Shown: piece after piece, positions 31,021 to 43,269 of the stretch
Layout: each line of letters begins with the position of its first letter
Position numbering within the stretch: the first letter of the stretch is position 1
NCBI GenBank assembly: GCA_963662175.1
Contig: OY759217.1
Location: forward strand, 14,510,562-14,574,561
Length of the DNA: 64,000 bases
Reading direction: 5' to 3'
DNA from: Aradus depressus
Lineage: Eukaryota > Arthropoda > Insecta > Hemiptera > Aradidae
Notes under the pieces: generated by a model
Seen by the model: the letters and a program-made list of their open reading frames with translations, nothing else
Databases searched by the model: none
What the model was told of the DNA's origin: nothing
Translations under genes and position numbers: made by a program

Positions 31021-31689
31021 TCTTTTTTTTTTTTTAATAATTATTATTTTATTTTTTTAAACCAACTGACTCCAACTTTACAATTTTACAATTACAATTT
31101 TACCGCTGGCTACGTTGCTCTAGAGGTCGTACGTAGATATTTATGGAATTCATTAACTGTCTCCCAGAGGAGAGCCAAGACAGAACAACCCTTCGTGCTT
31201 TTCTTTTCTCCCTGCAACTTGGAGAGCGAGCTAGCTCACGGACAACAACAAGAGTTGGACATTACATATTTACACAAAGAAAGGTTGTGAAAAAACCGTA
31301 ACAAGTTTAGAGTTGTCAGCTAACAGGCTTTTGTGACTCTCCTCACGCACTACAGCCCCGAGGACGGACCCCCTGTAAAATGTTTATTTTACCTGATGTC
31401 CTGGGACCTTCTTCTTAGTCAGACTTTTTTCTGGAACAAGCTCTGGCCAATCATTTCTACCAATTACAGGACACGTTTTTTTTTTTGCAATTTTAAATAG
31501 CTTACATTATTTTATTTTAATAAATTCTGTATTTTGAATATCTATTTACAATCGGTAATAAAGACAATAGCAATACAAAAAATAACAAAATAAATCAACA
31601 ATGTACAAAATAATAAATAAAATATGTACAGATATATACAAAATTAGTAAAAAAAATATATAATAATAAAGAAAGAAAATAAATTAAAA
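31021..31689. other. Unassigned DNA
   Basis: No recognised repeat or gene. A 99-codon frame at 30991-31290 starts inside family A and has no recognisable family. Confidence 0.45.
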
Positions 31690-31960
31690 ATAAGTCGTCG
31701 GTGAATCACCGGCAATGTACTTCCCCTAAACGAATTATTCTAACTCATACTAAATTTCGGGTCGATAAATTCATTAGATCAGCAGTTATTAGGGTTTTTG
31801 AATTGAACCCCCTCCCTTCAGTCGATATCGCTGAAATTTGACATTTTATGTCCTCATTGGGTTTTGACTTTAAATATGAAATTTAATGTCGATTGTCCTC
31901 CTGACGATCCCAAGGAAAATTAATAAGTGTACTCCTTATGGTGTGGTGTGGAATTGTGTA
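31690..31960 (-). mobile_element. Family A repeat, 5' half
   Basis: GTCGGTGAATCACCGGCAAT, GTACTTCCCC and one module (GATCAGCAGTTATTAGGG to CCTCATTGGGTTTTGAC), then lost. Confidence 0.65.
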
Positions 31961-33588
31961 AAAAGAATGGGAGGAAGAGGCTGTAAGAAATTAAGGGAAT
32001 GCATCTAACTGCACAATAGCAGTTAATGACTATGGACGTATTTGAGTCGCATATCGTTGTGTCGTTTGTACATCTATTGACTCATATTTATTATGCCTTT
32101 GTTGTGTGCACCGCGATGTCATTCTACATTTGTGTTCAATAACGAAAATCAAATAGCCAGTTAAATCCTTTTTGCTTTAATCTTTGTCAGTTATGTCACT
32201 ATCATTTTCCCTCAAGAAACAAGCAGGGTTTTAAGTTTTGAGTAACAATTACACAAGTAGATAACGAAGCATAAAATATGAATAAAGGTTTATGTTCATG
32301 GTTCGTTCTTCGCCAGTATGTTTTTGATAATGTTGATATCAATTAAACCTATGCTTTGAATGAATAGCCCGAGGTCAGAACTTTGGGGGCACCACTTGAA
32401 CCAGGAGAGTTAGTGGAATCAAGTTGTCCATTTATATGTGGATCCGAACGGTCATCCCTCGAGGGACGGGCAGGGGGAGCCTTAACAAGCCCTCGGTCGA
32501 TATCTCCGAATCTACTCTTAACAAGTCATCCGGCCTAACTGAATACCGCCTCTCTAGCTCTACCGGTCAGCTCTCTCACTATCTGTACCTAGGTGTGGGC
32601 CGGTTTTACATTCGGGGCTGTAGTTCGGCGTGGCCCTCTATAGTGTGGTCATCTTCCGACGGAGAGCCTTAACAAGCCCTCGGTCGATATCTCCGAATCT
32701 ACTCTTAACAAGTCATCCAGTCAGGCAGATAAATATAACGTTTTTATAAATACTTTATCTTCATGGAAACGTTCTGTAAAAAAAGTTTCGCTTAATGAAA
32801 AATGTTCTAATTCCCAAGCGAAACTTTTGTTTCCGACTTTTTCTGTCCGATTAAAAAAGGAAGAGTTTCAGAAAGTTTCGGTTGAATTCATGAGTCTTTT
32901 TATTTTTGTTATGTGTAAATAACATTCTCTATATGAAGCAAAGCCTGCCTTTTCACTACCGCTGGACCCTTGAAAGGTATTTTCAAACTCTCATTTCTAA
33001 AATGTATAATTACTGAAATATCTATGAATTTCTTAAGATATAATATTTATGTAAAGAAGAAATTCCAAATTTCTGGAAATCCGGTATTTTTTGAAAAAAC
33101 AACCAAACCTTATTCAAACCGACTTCCTACAGCTTTTTTTTTTGAATATTGAGTGACTAAAGATTCGAAATATATGATTGAATAATTTCTTGCAATTCAA
33201 ATCACTTCATCTTTAGATCTAACCATGATATTTCCTTGGGATATCCTATATATCGGAATTGAAGAAAATATCGAAATCATAAAAACATAATCCCTGTATC
33301 CATATTCATGGGTCGTCATTTCAAAAAACATACCAACATCAAAACGAAAATAGTTAAAAACATGACGAAAGGGTATTTTAAACTCTGAACATGAATGTCT
33401 TCTGATGACATTAGGGTATCGAAAGATTTTTTTTTTTGATCAGAATGTCAATATGTAAGACTTTTCATCTTATCTTCAAGGCTTGATTTAATACTGGATG
33501 AATCGGGATTCTCCCGGATGGATAGGAGGGAGCCAGGATGAAAGCGGAGGGTCTCAGCGAGCAGCCGACCGAAGAAACACCATCAGCC
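31961..33588. other. Unassigned DNA
   Basis: Contains the direct repeat listed separately and otherwise no recognised gene or element. Confidence 0.45.
32477..32718 (+). repeat. Direct repeat of about 55 bp, spacing 186 bp
   Basis: GAGCCTTAACAAGCCCTCGG to CTTAACAAGTCATCC occurs at 32477-32531 and again from 32663, essentially identical. The spacer is GC-richer than the surroundings. Nothing else ties it to a known element. Confidence 0.85.
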
Positions 33589-33782
33589 GAGGTATGGTCC
33601 CGAGCCTGTGTGATGTCAGGTACTCGATAAAGACCTCCCTTAGGTAACTAAACCTGGGTAGACAAAATTTATGACTTCCACATCAGAGTAGAGCTCATTT
33701 TCACCAGAATGAAAGAGTGCTCTTGTAGTAGGCGATATGACTTAGTAGTTAAAGCCCGGGCATGAGACAATAACTAACTAAA
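33589..33782 (+). mobile_element. SINE1, 5'-truncated
   Basis: ATGGTCCCGAGCCTGTGTGA to AAAGCCCGGGCATGAGACAA and tail ATAACTAACTAAA. Confidence 0.8.
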
Positions 33783-34317
33783 TCACACCTAACATATAAG
33801 AAAGGTATTTGCCCATTTGTTTTTTCTCTCTTTTTTTTCTTTTTATTTCAATATAATTTTGTATTAAAACTTTTTTAATTTGATCGTTTTTATTATATAA
33901 TTTTCTTTCTCTTCCCCTTTCCAAATATATCAAAGGAATTCGTTATTTTTTCTAACTCAAATCAAACTTACTTCATCTTAAATTGAGTCCCCTCGGCTTT
34001 GTTGTAAAATATATCGGTTATATTAGAGAAAAATAAATAATAAAATTGGGTGGAAGGGCCGGGGGGAAGACAAAAGCTGGGAAAGGGCAGCCGTCCCTTT
34101 AAATAACCCCAATTTTCTTTGGCCCTTTATTGGAAACAAACTGAGGAAATTGAAGGAGAGGAGAGCTTCTGTGTCCCTCCGCCAAAGAGGACCCCCGGGC
34201 AGCCACACTAAATTCTCCTTGTATCAGTTCAATGGGGTTTACCTTTTCTATTTTCCCTAATGTTTCTTTTATTTTTGTATTTTCTGGAATATTCTATTCA
34301 TATTTTTTTTTTTTACA

Positions 34318-34470
34318 TCCCCACCTGTATGAAATATAGGGGAGGATACGTAATCGGGCCAAAAATTCGATGCTGAGTTTTGAATGGAATTTCATATTTT
34401 TTGACTTCCTGATTTCAAAAATCAATATTTGACTTACACAGTTGCTTCTGAATCCTCGAATGTCGCTACA
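34318..34470 (+). mobile_element. Family A repeat, internally deleted
   Basis: Start CACCTGTATGAAATATAGGG, then a jump to the reversed terminal segment (CAATATTTGACTTACACAGT). Confidence 0.5.
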
Positions 34471-34474
34471 ATCG

Positions 34475-34580
34475 TTATGAAATTTCCGATCGCTAAGTGT
34501 CTTCAGGTTTGAGATAAGACTAATAAGACCAAAGTTATAATAGCGCCCCTAAGAATGTATAATAAACCGCATAAATAAAT
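34475..34580 (+). mobile_element. Family B fragment
   Basis: CTTCAGGTTTGAGATAAGAC, CCAAAGTTATAATAGCGCCC match the right-hand part of family B near 10.4 kb. Confidence 0.45.
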
Positions 34581-34607
34581 TGTATTGCATAGCAATGAAT
34601 TATAAAT

Positions 34608-34721
34608 TGTTAAAGTCCCCTACCCTAGGTGAACAAAAATTTAGGGTAGGCAAAATTTATGACTCTTATAGTAGATAGCGATATGTCCTTGTAGTTAATG
34701 CTAGGGCACAATAACTAACTA
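34608..34721 (+). mobile_element. SINE1 fragment
   Basis: GTTAAAGTCCCCTACCCTAG, AAAATTTAGGGTAGGC and tail ATAACTAACTATT. The CCAGAGTGACG part is deleted. Confidence 0.75.
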
Positions 34722-34772
34722 TTAATGTTTTTTTTAATTATATATATATATATATATAAAGGATAAAATGTG

Positions 34773-35045
34773 ACCATAACAGAACTATCTTATACCAACC
34801 ACACTTTTACAGATCACTCTCTCACTCCTCTCCTTTCTCAAAATCATTTCATACTGGCATTAATGGGTATAAGAAACTCACTCTCAGAATTATGGTGCAC
34901 AATGAAACAAAGAAAACCGCTAATGCTATCACATTACTTTCATATACCCAGTAACGCCAGTATGAATTTATTTTAAGAAGGGGGAGGAAGAGAGAAAGAG
35001 TGATCTGTAAAAGTGTGGTTGGTATAAGAAAGTCACATATATTTT
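34773..35045 (+). mobile_element. Family C MITE, reference copy
   Basis: Arms of about 85 bp are inverted copies: left CTTATACCAACCACACTTTT, ACAGATCACTCTCTCAC, TTTCATACTGGCATTAATG; right ACCCAGTAACGCCAGTATGA, GAGTGATCTGTAAAAGTGTG, GTTGGTATAAGAAAGTC. No transposase is present. Other copies are at 27.1, 50.8 and 52.2 kb. The pyrimidine-rich part of the arm (CTCACTCCTCTCC) is the part that expands in other copies. Confidence 0.8.
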
Positions 35046-36222
35046 GAAAAACTACAAAGACAAAAAAATCCATAAATACTTTCACTCACCTCACCACACT
35101 TACCACTTGACCCCCACAGGAGGTTGAAGAGGTCGAATCCCCATTTACTGCCGCCCTAAATTATATATATTTCTCTCCCCTCTAAATTAATTTCTGTTTC
35201 CATTTATTTTTAATTTTACATTTTCCCAGTGAATTGAATTCCCCCCCTTCCCCTTTCATTCAAATTCCTATTGCCATTCTAAATTATTTTTTATCGCCAT
35301 ACATGGGGAGCTGTCAGTGGGTTACCTTCCTCTCTCATTTCAATTCAGGACTTTCAGGTATGCATTGTTTATAATTGTTGCACTTTTGCAACAGTTGCAA
35401 TGTCTCTAATAATAATAATTATTATTAATATAATCCACAGTTCGTATCAATATATACGATTTTTAGAGACCTTCTTAATTTCATTTAATGTAGGTATTTC
35501 AATAATTCCAAATATTTTGGTCTCATTCTGTTTAATTTATTTTTTCATCAATTAGAAATACAATATTTCATCCCTCAGGACATTTTCAAGTACAAACTGA
35601 AAAATATTGCATAGATATGAACGTCTAAAAATTAACATTGTTAGTTTAATATAAAATCTAAATCTTGTTTCTCTTACATTATAACATCTTCATTTCTTGT
35701 TATGCTATGAAACATTATTTTTTATAGCATAGCGTGTCCAAATCTAACATATATTTTCAACATCTTAATTATGCTTCTCTAAAAAAGTATTTCCCAAAAT
35801 ATCTCACTGTTTATGTTTAATATTACTTATAATTATCGAAAATATTAGAAATCATTGTAAAAATACCTTTTTTTCTCTTCATCGTGGTTTTTGGTTCAAA
35901 AAAGTATGTTTTTATAGACCGTTTCTATTTGGATAAACAATTGGAGGTTAATTAGTTATCGATATATTTAAAAACAGTTTTTTTATATATCATCTATTAT
36001 TTGGATTTTTCTATTTAGATTTTTTATTTTTATATCATTTATTATATAGACTTATTTTGACTATAAGTCATATTAAGTATTCCTTTATTTTATCCGTTAT
36101 AACCATCATAATTTAAAAATGAATTTATATTTACATTTATATGCTATTTATATAATTGTCCCCCCTCATTTTTTAAAACTTTTTTAATAAGTTCAATGTA
36201 GCAGAATAGAAGTTATTTAATA
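35046..36222. other. Unassigned AT-rich DNA
   Basis: No frame or repeat recognised over about 1.2 kb. Confidence 0.5.
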
Positions 36223-36235
36223 TATATTTTTTTCG

Positions 36236-36585
36236 AGGGCGCTGGTAGCTCAGTGGTATGCGTGCTTGACTTCTGAGCTCAAGGTTGTGGGTTCGTAGCC
36301 CGACCGAGGCCCTTAGTTTATTTTATCTGGGAGGTAAAATAAACTTAAGCACGCCGTCCTTCGGATGGGACGTTAAGCGATGGTCCCGAGCCTGTACGAT
36401 GTCAGGTACTCGTTAAAGACCCCTGCCCTAGATGAATAAAAATTTAGGGTAGGCAAAATTTAGGACTCCCACAGTAGAGTCGGGCTCATGTCCACCAGAG
36501 TGACGATAGAGCGCTCTGGTAGTAGGCGATATGACCTCGTAGTTAAAGCCCGGGCATGAGTCATAAAACCTAACCTAACCTAACC
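36236..36585 (+). mobile_element. SINE1, full-length reference copy
   Basis: A 350-bp element between perfect 13-bp target duplications TATATTTTTTTCG (36223-36235 and 36586-36598). The head is tRNA-like: GGTAGCTCAGTGGTATGCG (A box) and GGTTCGTAGCCCGACCG (B box), so it carries an internal Pol III promoter. The body includes a small palindrome (TTTATTTTATCTGGGAGG, then TAAAATAAAC) and a hairpin CCAGAG/CTCTGG around 36494-36520. The tail is AACCTAACCTAACCTAACC, four units of the arthropod telomere-type repeat. The intact duplication shows recent retrotransposition. Confidence 0.92.
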
Positions 36586-36703
36586 TATATTTTTTTCGTA
36601 TTTTTAATATTTTATCATATTTTAATCTGAATCTTAAACTATAGAAGTGTTGACAATAAGAATAAATGGAAAAAATAATAAGAAGCAACAATAAAAAATG
36701 TCA

Positions 36704-37083
36704 TGGGTGAATCTCCGGCATTGTCCTTAATCAGGCACGAATTAATCAACTAAGTTTTCACGTTCCCTTCAAAACCAGTTTATCATTTTAATGAAATGCT
36801 GACTTAGATTCGGTCTTCTGAATAATACTAAATTTTATTTTGATACATTCATAACATCGTCAGTCTTTCTAATCCTCCACTCTTCAATATTTGAATACAG
36901 TCACTCTATCAGGAGTTACACTGTGGAGGAGTGTTCACGGACGTACGCAAAGATAGACAGGACATTTTATTTTTTTATTTTTGGAATGAGGGGATCGGAA
37001 AATATGAAATACCGGAGAAAGATCAACATCAAATATCTGACGGATTACATTTCTTCCCCTATAGTTTAGCTGGGGAAGTAAAC
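36704..37083 (-). mobile_element. Family A repeat
   Basis: Complete ends: ATGGGTGAATCTCCGGCATT at the left, TTCTTCCCCTATAGTTTAGC then TGGGGAAGTAA at the right. One module only, about 380 bp. Confidence 0.7.
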
Positions 37084-37465
37084 AGAAATTGTACAAAATA
37101 ATACTAAAATATATTTTTTTAAAGCGGCGAGAACAGCATCTGAAAAAAAATAAAATTACAAAATAAAATAATAAAAATAAAAATAAAAAAATGAAAATAA
37201 AAAATAAAATAATTAAAAATTTATAAGAAACTAGACGAGGACAGCACTAGTAGGATTCCAGCACACTGCCATATACCACTCTCCAACTAGTGGAGTGGAG
37301 GCCACGGGAGACCAGCGCTGACCCGCCCACCACACTGCCCAACCGTACACTGACCAGCAGTGGAGGAAGACCAGGAGGCGGAGCGTGAGGGGAGAATCCG
37401 GTTACCACCAGCATTCCCTTAAAAATGGAGTTGTGAATTAGCTTTCTTAGTAAAGTAAACAAAAA

Positions 37466-37637
37466 ATGAAATCTTCGGTGAATTACCGACAATGTACTTC
37501 CCCAGATCGCATTAATATTCAACAGTTGACTTGGTAGACACAAAGACAGAGAGTTTTTGTTTTTTTTTTTCATATTTGGAGAATTGTTGAGTGAAAACAT
37601 AACTTCCCCTATACTTCGTATAACTGGGGAAGTAAAA
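37466..37637 (-). mobile_element. Family A minimal copy
   Basis: Only about 170 bp, yet both ends are kept: TTCGGTGAATTACCGACAAT and CCCTATACTTCGTATAACTG. It has no internal module. Confidence 0.75.
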
Positions 37638-37744
37638 AATATGGAAGTAAGGCTGATTTAAAGCCTTATTTGTAAGGGAAAATGTTAAGTTTATATCCTG
37701 AGCTGGTAAGAACCTAGGAACTCGAAGGAAGCTTTCATATGCTT

Positions 37745-37850
37745 TACTAAATTTTATATTTACATCCAAAAGATGATGAAGATGACACTTATGATTTTCA
37801 GCTAAATCGACTAAAGAAAAGAAGGATTTAAAGGGAGAGGGTAAACTTAC
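37745..37850 (+). mobile_element. Family A single module
   Basis: GATGACACTTATGATTTTCA and GCTAAATCGACTAAAG are one internal module without ends. Confidence 0.45.
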
Positions 37851-37979
37851 AAATGACTCTTGCTTGGTAGGTATATAGGTTGGTCAGGATGGAATGTCTG
37901 ATTCTGATTGTGTTACAAGTTGTGTTGTTGGACGTGGGGCTCTAGAGGGCCCTACAAGACCTCCTTACAAAGACTTGCC

Positions 37980-38095
37980 AAGTTGCCCCCTCCCCTCTTC
38001 ACAACCCCCCCCCTCCTTCCCCCTCTTCACAATCCCACCATCACCCCTTCTGCCTTCACTAGTCCCCCCCCCCCTCTCCCCATCTCCACCTTGCC
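37980..38095 (+). repeat. C/T-rich tract
   Basis: CCCCTC- and CTTCACAA-containing low-complexity sequence with two runs of 9-12 C. The proline-rich frames across it are compositional. Confidence 0.8.
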
Positions 38096-38332
38096 TTGTT
38101 ACCTTACAGAATTACACTTCGGACACATCATTCACCCCGAGTTCTCTCTTGGTCAAGGCCGAAAGTCCTACTTCCTTAGACATCCTTCAGGGAAATTTTA
38201 CTCTAAAGTTTTGTATAATTATAGGATACACTGTTATAATTAAAATAAATACTTAATTATTTATATATATTTTTTACAAATATATTATATTTATAAAGAA
38301 ATTAAATATATATAAAATTGAAATTAACTTAA

Positions 38333-38565
38333 GCACGCCATCCTTCGGATGGGACGTTAAGCGATGGTCCCGAGCATGTACGATGTTAGGTACTCGTTAA
38401 AGACCCCTACCCTAGATGAATAAAAATTTAGGGTAGGCAAAATTTAGGACTCCCACAGTAGAGTCGGGCTCATGTCCACCAGAGTGACGAAATAGCGCTC
38501 TGGTAGTAGGCGATATGACCTCGTAGTTAAAGCCCAGGCATGAGTCATAAAACCTAACCCAAACC
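38333..38565 (+). mobile_element. SINE1, 5'-truncated with perfect target duplication
   Basis: The body from ACTTAAGCACGCCATCC to TCATAAAACCTAACCC is flanked by TATAAAATTGAA at 38321-38332 and 38566-38577. Truncation of a SINE at its 5' end with an intact duplication implies incomplete reverse transcription by a LINE machinery. The tail is again TTAGG-like. Confidence 0.9.
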
Positions 38566-38577
38566 TATAAAATTGAA

Positions 38578-41500
38578 TAAAATAATAATAATTAAAATAA
38601 ATAAAGAAATAAATATTATCACACTCCCTGTAGAAATTGTTGATGGTCTTCTTTAGTATGAAAATATTTGAGTTTAACCGTGTCTTTTCTTTTTATTTTT
38701 GAAAAAAATATAATAGCGAAAAAATTAAATAAACTGAAGTAATAATATATAATAAATTGTATGTATAATAGCTGTATATATATATATATTTTTTTTTTGT
38801 GGGAGTAGACCACGTAAATGTTAAACAAGATCTTTGTTTTCATTAATTTTCCACTAGACTAATAAAAACAAAGAACACAAAAATGTATTCAGAAATTTCT
38901 TGTGCTATAATAGCCTCACTTTCTAGCTAAAATCCATTTTTAACCAAAACATTGGACTAGGCACTAAGCGTAGTGGTGTTAAACATTGTGGAGACAGAAA
39001 TTATTTATTTACATTCTCTTTATAAATTACTTTCCATAAAGTTCTGGTAGAAATGTCCTAATACGTTATGTGTAGATTATTATATTGTATTAAAACAGAA
39101 TATTCTACATAACATACTCTATTTAGAATATATTCGTTGAATACCCACGCGTAATCAACCCTGAATATTCTACTGACCCAACTCTGGTTCGTATGTATTT
39201 CAACTATGGCAAGAAAGACGGACTCTGTTGGCTACCTCTGTCACATTTTTTTTTTTTCAATGAGAGCTGAAGATATCACCGGGGCCTGAATAGGCCTATT
39301 GTGTGCCCTGTGTGTTGGGCCCTACAACAGCCCTGTATCTTTAATTCTATCACACTTTCAACAACAGCAATTTCCAATCTGGCAGGGCACAGGGTAGGTA
39401 TATCTTAAAATTCGGTGCTTTTATCCCTCCGCCATAAAAGAGTAGGGCGATCGAAAGGTCAGGTTCCCAATCCCCGCCCTCTCCCTTTTCCCTACCTTTA
39501 CCTCATAATTAATGAATTATAGCCTACCATAATAATGTTTTTTAATTAATTTATTTTTAATTAATTTTCCAGGAGAATTTGATTAATCAAAATACACAAT
39601 ATTAGAATACTTACACGACCTTTACGGAACCCTTCAACGTGTGATCTGAACACAAATACTGTAATTCATCTCCTACACCTGGAAAACACAGTCCCACCGT
39701 GGAAAACTCCTTCATACTCTAAATAGGCTGTTCGCAATACATTTTTCATTATATGAATAAAGTTGATTTGAGCTTCAGGCATGAAGTGTAGATTTCCTAA
39801 CTATGAATATACTTAATTGATAAGTAGAAGTAAATTCTTCATTTTTTGGGGTCAACATGGCTCTTGGTTTTAAGTTTATATTTTACACTTGTTCGTTTAC
39901 ACTAGTGTAGCATTTTAAATAAATAAGATAGTTAAGAAAAAAAAGTGTCCTCAGTTTTATCAAACATTGCTTACCCATTATTTAGTTATAAACGGACATT
40001 ATACATATAGTCACATAGACATATACACTGAATTATACATACTTCAAAAAAATTGTAATGAAAATTTTCAATCAATGGGATATTTCACTTGCTGTTTTTG
40101 CTCAAAGTTGAAATTTATGCTGTTTCTGTCGAATTTTTGAAAATTCGTATACTCTTCCCGATATTCTCATAAAATAAAAGCAAAAAGTGTGAGAAAAAAA
40201 AAACAGAAGATTTAATAAAACTATAATTTTTATATATTTTTGTTACCTTTGGCGAAAAATTAGGTTAATTTAAAAAAATATGTTTGGGATTTTTCTTACT
40301 ACCAGATTTAGATTCGTCACCCTGAAAAACAAAATGTACATACTTTCATATCATTGCAAAAAAAAGTTAATTTTATGTTGACCAGTAGAGAATTTAATAT
40401 ATTAAGTACAATTGGAATGGACAGAAGTACAAGCTCAACGAAGCCAAGATATCTGACTCAATGCTACTTTCTCACACCAAATTAAGAGGCATTATATAAA
40501 TTCTAAAAGCCTGCAAAGCTCTAAGAAGCTTTTATCTAATAAATCCTTTGGCTGAGAACTTTTGTTGGTTTTCAACAAAAGATTACATTACACAAAAAAA
40601 TACTTAAAGCCTTTAAACTCAGTATAAAAGTCTTGAGATAGAGTTGAAAAAGGACTGAGTACATTTTCATATTTCTTTTAATTATTATAATTTATTGTAT
40701 TATTAACTTTTTTTCCGTTTTCTACTATATCATTTTATTTTGAAACATTTTACCATACGATCTATTCTCGTGGATGTAAGACAATAACTAATATTTAAGA
40801 AAATTATGAAACTTCTAAGTTTTATTTTCTTGGCTGATTGACCGACATTGCTGCAATTTTTTCATACGCTTAGTATAATGAACCTGAAAGTGTAGGAATA
40901 TTTATTTTCACGCGAGTGAATCAGCTGAAGAAAAGTTGTTTGAATAATATTTTTAAAATAAAACAAATTATATGTTTGTTTGTTGCTTTTGATTATATTA
41001 CGTTATTTTATATAAATAATAAAAATATCTGTTTTTTGCCTAACGGTAAAAGTATTTAGATCACCAAATTACCATATATGTATATACCAAAGTATATATG
41101 TTTTTTTCGGTTTCCATCCAATAGTATCCCTACTGTGCATGTATACTACTTGCTTTAACGCTTTAACACAATAGAATTTTGATTTTTACACAAACTAATT
41201 TAGTACATGATCATTTTATAGTTCTTCAAATTAATCAATAAATATATAAAAACTAGTATATGTATAATTAGTATATAACCTAATTTACACCACCTATAAT
41301 TACTCTTAAAATATAAATAGATTCTCTTAATAAAATCGTATACATTTAAATTGTATAAGTTAATTATATAAATTATAAATAGATCAACATATAGATTATT
41401 TAAAATAAAAGTGTGGACATAAAAAGTGGTTCACAGAAATAGGTCAATATTTCAAATAGTGTAAAATAAAAATAATGATGTTTATAAATTTACAGAAACT

Positions 41501-42254
41501 CAGTTTCATTGAATAAACAGAAAACTTTCTGGGAACAAACATGCATATATCTTTTTCATTGAAACATTCGTCATGAATACAAAACAGTTTATTTCAATTA
41601 AAGTTGTATTTTATTTCAATTCATGGATTTCTATATTAGATAAAAGGAATCATCTATATTGAAATAAAAAAAGAGTTTTTCATAAATATAAAATTCAATA
41701 AATCTAAGTGATAGGAACCTCGAAATGGAAATTAAATTTAATACAGTACTCTTTGGTCTCCACACACCCACGAGGCTAAGAAAAAGTTGGGGAAATTAAA
41801 GAAAAAAAATGAAAAAGTCTAAACCAATATTCAGTCTGGCAGACTTGGCGGAAAGGGTTATAAAATATACCTCCCCCTCGTTCTCTATAAAAGAAAATGT
41901 TATATATTTCAAAATAGAAAAATTCTATAACAAATCTGAAACGAATGATTCAATTTTTTTTTTTTTTTCCTTATTAAATGTCAACTTTGCAAATGTTTAT
42001 TAATAATAATACTATCAAACCGTTTATAGCAAGTTTGAATATTATATTGTTATTTGGACATTTTCAGATTTTGAAAAATGGACTTTTTAAAAAACGGCGT
42101 CCTTATTGGAAAAAAGGACCTAAGATTTTGCACATTTCTATTGTGCATTTTCAGCTAATGAAGTGCCTCAGGACAAATTAAAAATTATATCTGGATAGAA
42201 ATGTCGGATTACTACATTTTGGTATATGCTCATATATGTAAGCCTTTTCAATCT
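38578..42254. other. Largest unassigned AT-rich stretch
   Basis: About 3.7 kb with no SINE1, family A, B or C copy and no recognised coding region. A 64-codon frame at 41809-42003 (MKKSKPIFSLADLAER) has no family I recognise. Confidence 0.45.
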
Positions 42255-42424
42255 CACGCACACTACAGCACACACAGATCCCACCGTATCACGCACACTA
42301 CAGCACACACAGATCCCACCGTATCACGCACACTACAGCACACACAGATCCCACCGTATCACGCACACTACAGCACACACAGATCTTCCCACCATATCAC
42401 GCACACTACAGCACACTCACACTA
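42255..42424 (+). repeat. 35-bp minisatellite, about 5 copies
   Basis: CACGCACACTACAGCACACA then CAGATCCCACCGTAT repeats at 42255, 42290, 42325 and 42360. A fifth unit at 42398 follows a 3-bp insertion. The copies are nearly identical. The period is not a multiple of three, so the histidine/threonine-rich frames across it are artefacts. Confidence 0.95.
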
Positions 42425-43269
42425 AATAAATACATACTTCACCTCTCTCACTTCTCTTCTACTTTCTAATGGGAGTAATAAAAGACAATTTAATTCTGGA
42501 ATAAGTTTGCCCAGTATGTGGGTTGAGAGGACTTCGTATATGGGCTAAAGTTAATGTAATGGGCCCCCTGTTTGCACGAAGTCAGTTGGGCGAACTAAGG
42601 GATCCAACTTAAGTGATGTCTTGCAAAGAAACTTTTCCCCATAACTGACTTGATTTCGTCATAATTATAAAAACTTCATCACACTTTTGTTTTAGTTGTG
42701 AAGCATATCGTATTTTGTATACTAGGTTTTTTGTGCTCTAATAAGTATTCGATTTGTTCTCTCTATTTGAGAAATTGTTAACATAATAGTTCAACAAACT
42801 AGTGAAATAGAAAAAAAAAAAATTATTGGATCCGGGACACAATTTTTCTCTTACAGAGGGGAGAATGTACCCCGTTTTTTCGCACCCTGATTGCTATCAT
42901 TGCAGCCCATGAGCAGCAATGAATCCGCCATAATTATCAAAACATATAAGTGGTTCACAAAGCTCTTATAGCTCTCTAATAAGAACGAACTGGAAGATGT
43001 GTGCCTCCTGCCTCAGAGTGTTAACATAGACAGATCTTTACTTCTGGCGCATAATAAATATCAGATATCCAATATTTTCTATTATATAGCCAGCGGTTTG
43101 AAACTTGGAGCATTCAATTATTAAGGAATAATTATAATAATAATTCAATTGTTAAGGAATAATTTACCCTTTCTTCTTTCATTTAATATTTATATTTAAC
43201 ACCTGCACGTCCATTCCATATTTACTCTCTTTGTCATATTATTATTTACTATATACATTATTTATTTTA

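Noticed and set aside
33409..33435. CTGATGAC...TATCGAAAG as another hammerhead-like motif
   Set aside because: CTGATGA and GAAA are present, but the bases between do not form a convincing stem and no palindrome follows.
34849..35085. 78-codon minus-strand frame
   Set aside because: It lies within the family C MITE and its inverted arm.
36236..36315. tRNA gene
   Set aside because: The A and B boxes are intact but the acceptor stem does not close and the sequence continues into the SINE1 body. It is a SINE head, as are 8.7, 49.4 and 64.0 kb.
37894..38256. 120-codon proline-rich frame
   Set aside because: It spans a C/T-rich tract, is open in two frames at once, and has no domain. Purely compositional.
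42255..42424. CRISPR array
   Set aside because: The units have no variable spacers and the context is eukaryotic. It is a minisatellite.
42201..42429. His/Thr-rich repeat protein
   Set aside because: The 35-bp minisatellite period shifts frame every unit, so there is no repeated protein.
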